From Kosakonia pseudosacchari (lineage in GTDB: Bacteria; Pseudomonadota; Gammaproteobacteria; Enterobacterales; Enterobacteriaceae): a stretch of DNA of 64,000 nucleotides. Below, piece by piece: positions 36,527 to 44,553 of the stretch. Position numbers and translations under genes: made by a program. How positions within the stretch are numbered: the stretch's first letter is position 1; every line of letters begins with the position of its first letter. Below the pieces are notes generated by a model. That model was not told where the DNA came from and made no database searches. It worked only from the letters and a program-made list of their open reading frames with translations. Location: assembly GCF_900184035.1 (NCBI RefSeq), contig NZ_FXWP01000027.1, forward strand, positions 264,015 through 328,014, given 5' to 3'.

Positions 36527-38182
36527 ATGTTTCAACGTCTGTCGTCGTTTCGGTTCAACCCGGTGCAACTGACCTGGGTCGCCGCTCTGTTCTTCACCAC
36601 CTTTGGCAACATTGCGCTGTGGCAAACGCTGTGGTCCAAAAATGAGATCAACAGTCTGCACAATTTGCTGTTTGTTATCAGCCTGCCGGTTTTCCTGTTC
36701 TGCTTTTTTAATGTGTTGCTGACACCGGTCATGATATTGCCGTACTTGCGTAAGCCCCTGCTGGCGGCGCTGGTCGTTATCAGCGCCAGTTGCAGCTATT
36801 TTATGCTGCGCTACAACGTGCTTATCGACCGCAGTATGGTGCAAAATTTCTTTGAAACGAATCAGGCTGAACTTACTTCGTATCTTTCTGTTCCGCTGGT
36901 GCTTACCCTGCTTTTTTTAGGCGTGTTACCTGCGGCGGCGATGGTGTCGCTGCCCGGCAAAAAAATCGGCCGTCCCTTACAACACCTGTTCTGGTGGCTC
37001 TGCCATCTGGTGGTGACGTTAACGCTGTTTGCCGCCGTGACGCTGGCGTTCTACAAGGATTACGCTTCGCTGCTGCGCAACAATATGCAGATAAAAGACC
37101 AGGCGCTGCCGTTTAACATTGTCCGCAATACCAATGGTTACCTGAAACGGAAGTACAGCGTGAAATCGCAGCCGTTGCGCACGGTGGCGGAAGATGCCAC
37201 GCGGACGGCGGCGGGCGAGCGGCCAAAACTGGTGATTGTTGTGGTCGGGGAAACCGCACGGGCGCAGAACTTCCAGCTTAATGGGTATGCGCGCCCGACT
37301 AACCCGATGCTGTCGCAGCGCGAGGACATCATCAGCTTTCAACATGTCTCATCCTGTGGCACGGCGACGGCCATTTCGCTACCGTGCATGTTTTCGCGTA
37401 TGACGCGTTCGCAGTACAACGACGTGCGCGCCGCAACGGAAGAGAACCTGCTCGATATTTTGCAACGCACCGGCATCCATATTCTCTGGCGTAACAATAA
37501 CAACGGCGGTTGCAAAGGCATCTGCGAGCGCGTGCCCACCGATGATATGCCCGCGCAGAACATTGCCGGCCTCTGCGTCCATAAAGATGGCACCTGTTAT
37601 GACGAGGTGCTGTTGCACCAGATCACGACGCGAATCGATGCCATGGCAGGGGACGCACTCATTGTGCTGCACCAGATTGGCAGCCATGGACCAACCTACT
37701 TCGAACGTTACCCGCCGGAGGCCAAAATGTTCAGCCCTACTTGTGATAGCAATCAGATTGAGAAGTGCAGTAACGACGCGCTGATGAATACGTACGACAA
37801 TACGCTGGTCTATACCGACCGGATGCTGAATAAAACCATCAAGGTGTTGCAAGGCTATGCAGCACAGCGCGACGTGGCGATGATTTACGTTTCCGACCAC
37901 GGGGAGTCGTTGGGCGAGCGGGGGATGTACCTGCACGGCACGCCTTACATGATTGCGCCCGATGAGCAAACGCATGTCCCGCTGGTGATGTGGCTTTCCC
38001 CCGTGTTTGCCCGGCATTCAGGACTTAATCTCGCTTGTCTGCGCAGCAATGCGGATAGCACCCGCTATAGCCATGACAATCTCTATCACTCGATTCTCGG
38101 GCTGTTTACTGTGCGAAGCCACGTTTATCAGCCCGGACTGGATATCTTTGCCGGGTGTCGAAACGCGATGCCGCGTCAATAA
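36527..38182 (+). CDS. EptA-like phosphoethanolamine transferase
   Basis: A 551-residue inner-membrane protein with five N-terminal helices and a periplasmic sulfatase-like domain. The metal and catalytic motifs are visible: VVGETARAQNFQLNGY (Glu), SSCGTATAISLPCMFS (nucleophile Thr), HQIGSHGPTYFERYP and YVSDHGESLGE. Several Cys pairs match EptA disulphides. It adds phosphoethanolamine to lipid A, which reduces polymyxin binding. I use the ATG at 36527; an upstream TTG at 36521 is possible. Divergent from the fused two-component gene, its likely regulator. Confidence 0.94.
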   Translation: MFQRLSSFRFNPVQLTWVAALFFTTFGNIALWQTLWSKNEINSLHNLLFVISLPVFLFCFFNVLLTPVMILPYLRKPLLAALVVISASCSYFMLRYNVLIDRSMVQNFFETNQAELTSYLSVPLVLTLLFLGVLPAAAMVSLPGKKIGRPLQHLFWWLCHLVVTLTLFAAVTLAFYKDYASLLRNNMQIKDQALPFNIVRNTNGYLKRKYSVKSQPLRTVAEDATRTAAGERPKLVIVVVGETARAQNFQLNGYARPTNPMLSQREDIISFQHVSSCGTATAISLPCMFSRMTRSQYNDVRAATEENLLDILQRTGIHILWRNNNNGGCKGICERVPTDDMPAQNIAGLCVHKDGTCYDEVLLHQITTRIDAMAGDALIVLHQIGSHGPTYFERYPPEAKMFSPTCDSNQIEKCSNDALMNTYDNTLVYTDRMLNKTIKVLQGYAAQRDVAMIYVSDHGESLGERGMYLHGTPYMIAPDEQTHVPLVMWLSPVFARHSGLNLACLRSNADSTRYSHDNLYHSILGLFTVRSHVYQPGLDIFAGCRNAMPRQ

Positions 38183-38364
38183 CGCGGCTGCCAGCACGGT
38201 TGATTAACAGAGGTAGAACGGCTGCTCGTCTGGTTGTTGGAAAATCCGGCCCGCTGCGGTGTGTTGCCAGCACATTTACCGCAGCGGGTGACGCCAGTTC
38301 GTCTCTTTCTGCTCTTTTTGGGATATAGTAGAAAACTCTCTTTTTGTAACAGGTGGCACTGGCA

Positions 38365-38712
38365 ATGGCTTTGATCCCCAAAAACTACGCGCGGCTGGAA
38401 AGCGGTTATCGTGAGAAAGCACTTAAAATTTATCCGTGGGTGTGTGGACGCTGTTCACGCGAATTTGTTTATTCCAATCTGCGCGAATTAACGGTTCACC
38501 ATATCGATCACGACCATACCAATAACCCCGAAGATGGCAGCAACTGGGAGTTGTTGTGTCTGTTTTGCCATGACCACGAACACTCGAAGTACACGGAGGC
38601 CGATCAGTACGGAACAACCGTGGTGGCGGGCGAAGACGCGCAGAAAGATGTTGGCGCCGCAACCTATAACCCGTTTGCCGATTTAAAATCGCTGCTGAAC
38701 AAGAAAAAATAG
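38365..38712 (+). CDS. yajD: HNH-family protein YajD
   Basis: A 115-residue protein nearly identical to E. coli YajD: the zinc CGRCSREF...CLFCHDHEH knuckles and the HNH core VHHIDHDHTNNPEDGSNWELL are intact. The HNH fold implies a metal-dependent nuclease, but activity of YajD has not been shown to my knowledge. The ATG at 38365 (MALIPKNY) matches the E. coli start. Confidence 0.96.
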   Translation: MALIPKNYARLESGYREKALKIYPWVCGRCSREFVYSNLRELTVHHIDHDHTNNPEDGSNWELLCLFCHDHEHSKYTEADQYGTTVVAGEDAQKDVGAATYNPFADLKSLLNKKK

Positions 38713-38836
38713 TGCCAGCCACGTTTGCTTCTGCCGGCAAAAATCAGCGCTGTGCAGGTCGGTAATCTGTCGTCAGGCGTTGCTGTAAATACGTGCGCTT
38801 AACAGGTTTTGCCCGCAAGTTCAGATAAGGATCTCC

Positions 38837-39871
38837 ATGATTAATGTCAGCAAGCCTCTTCTGGCACCGCCTCTTCAGGTCGGAGACACCATCGGTTTTT
38901 TCTCTTCATCCGCACCGGTAACCACCACGGCACCCCATCGGTTTAGCCGTGGAAAACGCTTCCTGGAGGAGAAAGGGTTTCATCTTAAAGCCGGTCGGCT
39001 GACCGGCAAGTCTGATTTCTATCGCTCCGGCACGATTGCGGAGCGAGCGCAGGAGTTCAACGAACTGATTCGCGATCCGCAAATTCGCTGTGTGATGTCG
39101 ACAATCGGGGGGAATAACAGTAACGCCTTGCTACCGTTTATTGATTATGACGCCCTGAAAGCAGACCCTAAAATCATCATCGGTTATTCAGACACCACCG
39201 CGTTACTGGCGGGGATTTATGCGCAAACGGGGTTAATTACCTTTTATGGCCCGGCGCTGGTTGCTTCTTTTGGTGAATTTCCGCCTCTGGTTGATGAAAC
39301 CTATCGCGCTTTTAGTGAAATACTTTGCACCGGGCATCAAGGTTTCTACGACTATGTTTTACCGGAAAAATGGACGGATGAACGGCTTAACTGGAATGAT
39401 CCCGCGCCGGTACGGGCTAAAACACTGTATGCGAATAACTGCCGGTTCATCGGGCAGGGGGTAGAAAAAGGGCGCGTTATTGGCGGTAACCTTAATACCT
39501 TATCGGGGATCTGGGGGAGCGAATGGATGCCTGAAATCCGATCCGGTGACATTCTGTTCATTGAAGATAGCCTAAAAGACATAGCCACGGTTGAACGTTC
39601 ATTCGTAATGCTGAAACTCAACGGCGTGTTTAAAAAAGTGCGTGCGATTATTCTTGGCAAACATGAATTATTCGATAACGCGGGAAGCGGCCGCACGCCT
39701 TACGATGTATTGCGGGAAGTGTTAGGTGATGAAAACGTTCCGATCGTTGATGGATTCGATTGTTGCCACACGCATCCGATGCTGACACTGCCCCTTGGTG
39801 TGACACTCAGTATTGATTTTGACAATCACAAGGTTTCCATCGTCGAACCCTGGTTGTCAGAGAAGCAATAA
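38837..39871 (+). CDS. S66-family carboxypeptidase, MccF-like
   Basis: A 344-residue serine peptidase of family S66 (LD-carboxypeptidase / microcin C7 self-immunity MccF). The nucleophile elbow is GYSDTTALL at about 118, the Glu is in FIEDSLKD at about 241, and the His is in CHTHPML at about 308. MccF-type members cleave acyl-sulphamoyl adenylates, while LdcA-type cleave peptidoglycan tetrapeptides. The length and TIGGNNSNALL favour MccF type. No microcin genes are adjacent. Ribosome site AAGGA. Confidence 0.88.
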   Translation: MINVSKPLLAPPLQVGDTIGFFSSSAPVTTTAPHRFSRGKRFLEEKGFHLKAGRLTGKSDFYRSGTIAERAQEFNELIRDPQIRCVMSTIGGNNSNALLPFIDYDALKADPKIIIGYSDTTALLAGIYAQTGLITFYGPALVASFGEFPPLVDETYRAFSEILCTGHQGFYDYVLPEKWTDERLNWNDPAPVRAKTLYANNCRFIGQGVEKGRVIGGNLNTLSGIWGSEWMPEIRSGDILFIEDSLKDIATVERSFVMLKLNGVFKKVRAIILGKHELFDNAGSGRTPYDVLREVLGDENVPIVDGFDCCHTHPMLTLPLGVTLSIDFDNHKVSIVEPWLSEKQ

Positions 39872-39946
39872 GCCGCCACCTGTTTATGACGGCGCCGCGA
39901 ACCGTGCCCGCCGCAACAGGAGGGCACGTACCGTATAGCGTAATCG

Positions 39947-41860
39947 TCAGAACGATTCCCAGTCAGTGCTGTGACCGGTCGACGTTGCCGGCTTCAGATC
40001 AACTTTGCGGTGTTTCGCCGCTGGCGTGTATTTGGGCTTAGCGGTATCGGAACGCAGTTTGAACACGGAAACCAGTTGCGCCAGCTGTTCAGCCTGTTGC
40101 TCCAGTGATGAGGAAGCCGCAGACGACTCCTGAACCAGCGCGGCATTCTGCTGCGTTGTGGAATCCAGCTCGGTGACCGCTTTACCAATCTGATCGATAC
40201 CTCTGCTCTGTTCTTCCGACGCACTGGAGATTTCGTTCATAATGCCACTGACATTTGTGACAGAAGAGACAATCTGCTCCATCGTCGTCCCGGCTTTGTT
40301 GGCCATTTCTGAACCGGTCACCACACGTTGTACGGACTCTTTTATCAGACTTTCGATCTCTTTAGCGGCCTGAGCGCTGCGCGATGCAAGGCTTCTGACT
40401 TCTCCCGCCACCACGGCAAAACCGCGCCCCTGTTCACCTGCGCGCGCCGCCTCAACGGCTGCGTTAAGCGCAAGGATGTTGGTCTGGAAAGAGATCCCAT
40501 TGATGACGCTGATAATATCGGTGATCTTGTTTGAGCTTTCGGTGATGGTCTCCATCGTGCTGACGACATCCCAGACAATTTTCCCACCGGAACGCGCATG
40601 TTCCGCCGCCAGCCCGGCGAGCTGGCTGGCTTCACGCGCATTGTCGGCATTACGCTTAACCGTTGAGGTCAACTCTTCCATGCTTGCCGCCGTTTCAACG
40701 ACGGCGGCAGACTGCTGTTCTGTGCGGGAGGCCAGATCCGTATTGCCTGCTGAAATGTCCGAAGAGGCATTAGCCACATGAACGACCGACTCTTTTATTT
40801 GGGTGATCATTTCGCGAAGCTTATCGTTCATCACACCCATGGCCAGTGTCAGGCGACCCAGTTCATCTTTTGACTGCGGCTCAATGGTGGCGGTCAGATC
40901 ACCTTCGGCAATACGTTCAGCCAGCGTCAGGTTGTGTTTTATCTGCCGCGTCATTTGCCGCGTAAGCAGCCAGGCGACCAGTAATCCCGTCAGGACGGCG
41001 CAAAGGGCAACCACCCCCATAATGATCATGACCCGCTGAATGATATCGATATTTTTCTGCGTCTGGCCTGTCACTAAATCCGAGGTAACGGTATTAATTT
41101 TTTCGGCAACGCCGGTCAGTTCCGTCGCCGCCTTCTGCGACTCTTTTAACGCAGCGGCATACGCCGTGACGTGCCCCTGCAGGCCGCTAAGAAATGCCTG
41201 CGCCATCGCTTTGTCTTCAGGGGTAAACGCCGCATTTTCAGCATGAAGCAGTTTCGTCGCTTCATCATATTGGCGGGCAAAAATGTCCACTCCTTGCTTA
41301 CCCGCGGATGACTGGATTTCATACGCCGTCGCCCAAATCGTATTGAGGCGATTCAGCAATGCTATCTCGTTTTGGGTGGTGGTTTCCTGCTGCTCAAGGC
41401 GGGTACTGAATTGATCGAGCAGGGTTTTCATATCAGCCGATGTCAGGTTTTTGGACTGCTCTACGGTCACTTTTTCCAGCTTAACAAACGTGTCCCGGTG
41501 CGTGGCGTAATCAGGGATAGTGCTGCGCAGTTCATCAAACAACACGCGGGCGTCATCGTCCCAGGTGTAGTCCAGACCCGTAATCGCTTTCTGATCCATG
41601 TTGGCAATGGCGACTTTGTTCGCCTCAAGGGATTTTTCATCGTGGTTTAATTGGTACGTCAAACGGTTACGCCGTGCGGTATTTAACTCCGTACTGATTT
41701 CATTGATGAGTTTTCCTTTCAGGGCATGGTCGCGGATATTGCTGGATTGCTGAATGCTGATAAGTGAGGACAGAACAATGATAATTATCAAAACTGCAAA
41801 TCCACCAAACAGCTTGGCAGCGACGGGCAGGTTTTTTATTGACGGTAACAGCTTTGGCAT
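39947..41860 (-). CDS. Methyl-accepting chemotaxis protein with large periplasmic sensor
   Basis: A 637-residue chemoreceptor. The first membrane helix is at about 15-36, the second at about 275-300. Between them lie about 240 mainly helical residues, long for a single four-helix bundle and suggestive of an HBM-type bimodular sensor. HAMP follows, then the signalling domain with the hairpin tip [40 protein letters not shown]. The C-terminus DWESF resembles the NWETF tether for CheR/CheB. The ligand is unknown. No che genes are nearby. Confidence 0.94.
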   Translation of the reverse strand: MPKLLPSIKNLPVAAKLFGGFAVLIIIIVLSSLISIQQSSNIRDHALKGKLINEISTELNTARRNRLTYQLNHDEKSLEANKVAIANMDQKAITGLDYTWDDDARVLFDELRSTIPDYATHRDTFVKLEKVTVEQSKNLTSADMKTLLDQFSTRLEQQETTTQNEIALLNRLNTIWATAYEIQSSAGKQGVDIFARQYDEATKLLHAENAAFTPEDKAMAQAFLSGLQGHVTAYAAALKESQKAATELTGVAEKINTVTSDLVTGQTQKNIDIIQRVMIIMGVVALCAVLTGLLVAWLLTRQMTRQIKHNLTLAERIAEGDLTATIEPQSKDELGRLTLAMGVMNDKLREMITQIKESVVHVANASSDISAGNTDLASRTEQQSAAVVETAASMEELTSTVKRNADNAREASQLAGLAAEHARSGGKIVWDVVSTMETITESSNKITDIISVINGISFQTNILALNAAVEAARAGEQGRGFAVVAGEVRSLASRSAQAAKEIESLIKESVQRVVTGSEMANKAGTTMEQIVSSVTNVSGIMNEISSASEEQSRGIDQIGKAVTELDSTTQQNAALVQESSAASSSLEQQAEQLAQLVSVFKLRSDTAKPKYTPAAKHRKVDLKPATSTGHSTDWESF

Positions 41861-42390
41861 AGAGGTATCCTCAATAATAATTCTTAATATTCAAAAGACG
41901 GTTTCATTTTCACTTCTTATCAGGTTGCAGGTGTCTTCACGCCTTAATAGGACGCTGGAAATAGGGCTTATCAAATTACTTATCGACAATTGCCGCACTT
42001 TTTTTAATGAAAAAAAGAAAAGATTACCGGCGGAGGATATATTTTAAATAAATGAAAGATATTGCATGATGAATACTGGAAAAGCAGTGGGCTTTTATTC
42101 GGTTATCGTTGTAATCATGAGTCAGCAAAGATTTCTCATTGCGATATGTCCGCAGAGAGGGGATATATTATATGCGCCGCAATTTATATTGACATGCTTG
42201 CAGAATTGCCAGTTAGCATGGTGTTAATTAGCGTTCTATGTTATTTGGTGATAGCGGTAAATTAAAAGTGTGCAGGTGCTCAATAGTTATTAGTCGGGCA
42301 AGATATTTCTCAATGCCGCTTTTCTGGTTCTGCCAAAACAGACCGCCTGTTTTGCGCCAGCGTGGTCATTCCTGGCGAAATACAGGCAAT
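41861..42390. other. Intergenic region, no gene recognised
   Basis: About 530 bp between the chemoreceptor and the cold-shock terminator. It is AT-rich in 41990-42300. Short open frames on the plus strand there have no ribosome site or recognisable product. It contains the chemoreceptor promoter, not located. Confidence 0.5.
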
Positions 42391-42417
42391 AAAAAACCCG
42401 CACCAGGCGGGTTTTTT
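42391..42417. terminator. Intrinsic terminator (csp gene)
   Basis: AAAAAACCCGC/GCGGGTTTTTT stem with a 5-nt loop. On the minus strand it ends in a T-run, 76 bp after the cold-shock gene stop. It can act in both directions. Confidence 0.85.
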
Positions 42418-42492
42418 CGTCTCAGTCGTGCTTAGCTGCTCAGGCTGTTCGCCTTCATCGCTGTTGTAAGCGCCGCTGATAAAGGGCGGGGC

Positions 42493-42705
42493 TTACAGCG
42501 CGGTAACGTTACCTGCGGCCGGGCCTTTCGCGCCACTTTCGATGGTGAAGGAGACTTTCTGACCTTCATCCAGGGTTTTGTAGTTGTCGCTCTGGATAGC
42601 GGAGAAGTGAACAAACACATCTTTGCTGCCATCGTCCGGAGTGATAAAGCCAAAACCTTTATCAGAGTTGAACCATTTTACTAAACCAGTCATTTTATTA
42701 GACAT
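42493..42705 (-). CDS. CspA-family cold-shock protein
   Basis: A 70-residue RNA chaperone. RNP1 (KGFGFIT) and RNP2 (VFVHFSAI) are both intact, and [31 protein letters not shown] match CspA/CspB/CspG. It destabilises RNA secondary structure in the cold. An AAGGA site precedes the ATG. The paralogue (A, B, G or I) cannot be decided by eye. Confidence 0.95.
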   Translation of the reverse strand: MSNKMTGLVKWFNSDKGFGFITPDDGSKDVFVHFSAIQSDNYKTLDEGQKVSFTIESGAKGPAAGNVTAL

Positions 42706-43063
42706 AGATATTTCCTTAATTAATGAGCCACGAAGTGCGGCGATAATGGCCTGTGATTATAGAGTAACTTATTTGGCACTTAGGAGGAGGCTCACGAAGA
42801 AGGGTATCTTTGGATAACTCTTGAACTGAGGACTGCTTTACTAAAACTGCTTTCATAAGGTCTGTATTCCAAACCGATGGCGCTATTAAGACATAGCGAG
42901 TTCGATTTGGCAATGTTTATGTTTTTTTATTTTAACCACTTACACGCCCGGATGGCTGCATGGCTGTCTGTTTTGCTTGCCTGTCAGTACTTTCTCAAGC
43001 CGGTTATTTCGCAGAGCGTTAGCAAAATTGCGTTGCCAGTTCGCTTATCTTGCAACACAAAAA

Positions 43064-43081
43064 GGCCACCGCAAGGTGGCC
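43064..43081 (-). terminator. Intrinsic terminator of the 43-residue gene
   Basis: GGCCACC-TTGC-GGTGGCC on the minus strand, followed at once by TTTTTGTG, 8 bp after the stop of the small gene. Confidence 0.85.
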
Positions 43082-43088
43082 CCGGTCA

Positions 43089-43220
43089 TCACTTCCTCGG
43101 TTTACCTGCGTCCGCGCGTTTCTCACGAACCCTGCCGTTATTGTTGCGATCGCGAGGTTGTGTGCCACCACCAGGTTTAGGTACGACGACGTCTGGATTA
43201 AGTGGTCTTCTGTCAGCCAT
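43089..43220 (-). CDS. Small basic protein, 43 residues, unknown
   Basis: Too short for most gene callers. MADRRPLNPDVVVPKPGGG ... ends in REKRADAGKPRK. The product is rich in Arg, Lys, Pro and Gly, with an Asn-rich turn (RDRNNNGR), predicted disordered, with no hydrophobic segment. A GGGGA element lies 8 nt upstream of the ATG, and a textbook terminator follows the stop, so I take it as real. It may bind nucleic acid (inference from charge). It lies between the cold-shock gene and a RES-domain gene. Confidence 0.65.
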   Translation of the reverse strand: MADRRPLNPDVVVPKPGGGTQPRDRNNNGRVREKRADAGKPRK

Positions 43221-43458
43221 GTTTTCGTCCCCAAAGAATGGCAAAAGTGCCATCGACGGTGATACGCCTCGCGTGTTTGCTTTGCAACGCGGATCGGACT
43301 ACAAATTGCGCAGCATCAAGTTTATCCTCGTATCGGCACAGGCCTTCGAACCAGTCATATGGCTCCGGTCATGCAGACCGGAAAGCAGGGCATTAAACGA
43401 AGCGGACTTGATACTGGCTACCGTGACAGACTTTTTCTCAGAACAGAATGAGGCCGTT

Positions 43459-43941
43459 ATGGATCTGACAACGCATTTTACAGCGGTTGATGGTCTTTTT
43501 TATCGCGCGATTGATCCGGCTTATCGGCGTTTTGCGTTAGCCGGCTCCCGAGCGCCGGGGCGCTATTCGGACAGCCAGCAACCGACGCTGTATCTGAGTT
43601 CATCGCCTGCAGGCGTAGAGGCAGCGATGCAATCCCACCGCGACAACAGAAATGCCAGCCTGGAAATAGTTAAAGTCAGGGTTATCGCGAATAACATTTT
43701 TGATCTCCGCGATGCGGATGCCGTGCTGGCTGCGGGCATTCACCTTCACGATGCGATTGCGCCATGGCAGGACATTGTGAAGGAGGGCGGCGTTCCCGGC
43801 TCGTGGGGTGTGCGTAATCGTCTGGAATCACTCGGCTTTAATGGCTTAATCGACCCTTCCCGTAAAGCACCCGGGCTCTGGCATCTGGTACTTTTTGCCT
43901 GGAATAACGACAGCCAATGTCATGTCACTCTTCTTGAATAA
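43459..43941 (+). CDS. RES-domain protein (NAD-degrading toxin fold)
   Basis: A 160-residue protein. FYRAIDPAYRRFALAGSRAPGRYSDSQQPTLYLSSSPAGVEAAMQSH is the RES signature (the conserved Arg, Glu and Ser positions, with Arg in YRA, a Tyr-Ser-Ser strand and Glu in GVEAA). RES toxins such as MbcT degrade NAD+. The open frame starts far upstream at 42877, but the ATG at 43459 has a GAGG site 5 nt upstream and begins the similarity. No Xre-type antitoxin gene, the usual partner, is adjacent on either side. Confidence 0.8.
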   Translation: MDLTTHFTAVDGLFYRAIDPAYRRFALAGSRAPGRYSDSQQPTLYLSSSPAGVEAAMQSHRDNRNASLEIVKVRVIANNIFDLRDADAVLAAGIHLHDAIAPWQDIVKEGGVPGSWGVRNRLESLGFNGLIDPSRKAPGLWHLVLFAWNNDSQCHVTLLE

Positions 43942-44056
43942 AGCACGGGCTGACATAACGCACCGGATAAAAGTCACTCCGCTCTCTCTGCGACACTTAC
44001 CCCCGTTCAGGAAGCCAAAAGCGCAACGCAGGTGATAGAAAGCACCCGGCGCGGTT

Positions 44057-44482
44057 ATGGGTAATTGCGTCGTGCTGTTGTCTGGCAATTTTCTTTTCTT
44101 GCGAAACACGTTCACATTCCCTTCTTGTTGGCGGGCTATTTTCACCTCTGGTGACGTTTTTTTAACCACAAACGCGGAGAACAGCAAGAGAAGAGTAACC
44201 AGCACATGGTTTGCCACTGCTTTTATGGTCTGCACTTTTTCTGTCAGTGCTGCAACAGAGTGCGATATCAAACCGCCACCGTTACAAAGGGATAGCCCGC
44301 CTGTACCTGGCCCGGCACCGCTGGTTTATGGTGTCGTTCAGCAAACGACCACGCCGGTCGATGCATTAAACAATGTGGTTAAAACTCTGCCGGCGCTGGA
44401 AAATGGCAAGCGTTATGAAGTCCGGCTGGAAGTGAGGGAACTGGCGCCCGTTCCCGCGCCGCCCGTTCCCCCCGCACCCTAG
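44057..44482 (+). CDS. Possible exported Pro-rich small protein
   Basis: An open frame of 141 residues whose C-terminal part reads as a mature secreted product: FATAFMVCTFSVSAATE (signal-like) then a Pro-rich stretch KPPPLQRDSPPVPGPAPL and a conserved-looking KTLPALENGKRYEVRLEVRELAPVPAPPVPPAP. The true start is unclear: 44057 has no ribosome site, and a Met at 44208 lies inside the signal. A run of seven T at 44157 may mark a frameshift. I do not recognise the family. Treat as tentative. Confidence 0.35.
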   Translation: MGNCVVLLSGNFLFLRNTFTFPSCWRAIFTSGDVFLTTNAENSKRRVTSTWFATAFMVCTFSVSAATECDIKPPPLQRDSPPVPGPAPLVYGVVQQTTTPVDALNNVVKTLPALENGKRYEVRLEVRELAPVPAPPVPPAP

Positions 44483-44553
44483 TTAACGCCTGTTCAGCCC
44501 CTTTCCGGGGCTTTTACACCAACATATCCGGTTTTTGTCGGCCTGTTTATACC

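Noticed and set aside
42877..43458. Long N-terminal extension of the RES-domain frame
   Set aside because: The upstream frame passes through the opposing small gene and its terminator, has no ribosome site and shows no family similarity. The ATG at 43459 has a GAGG site and begins the RES domain.
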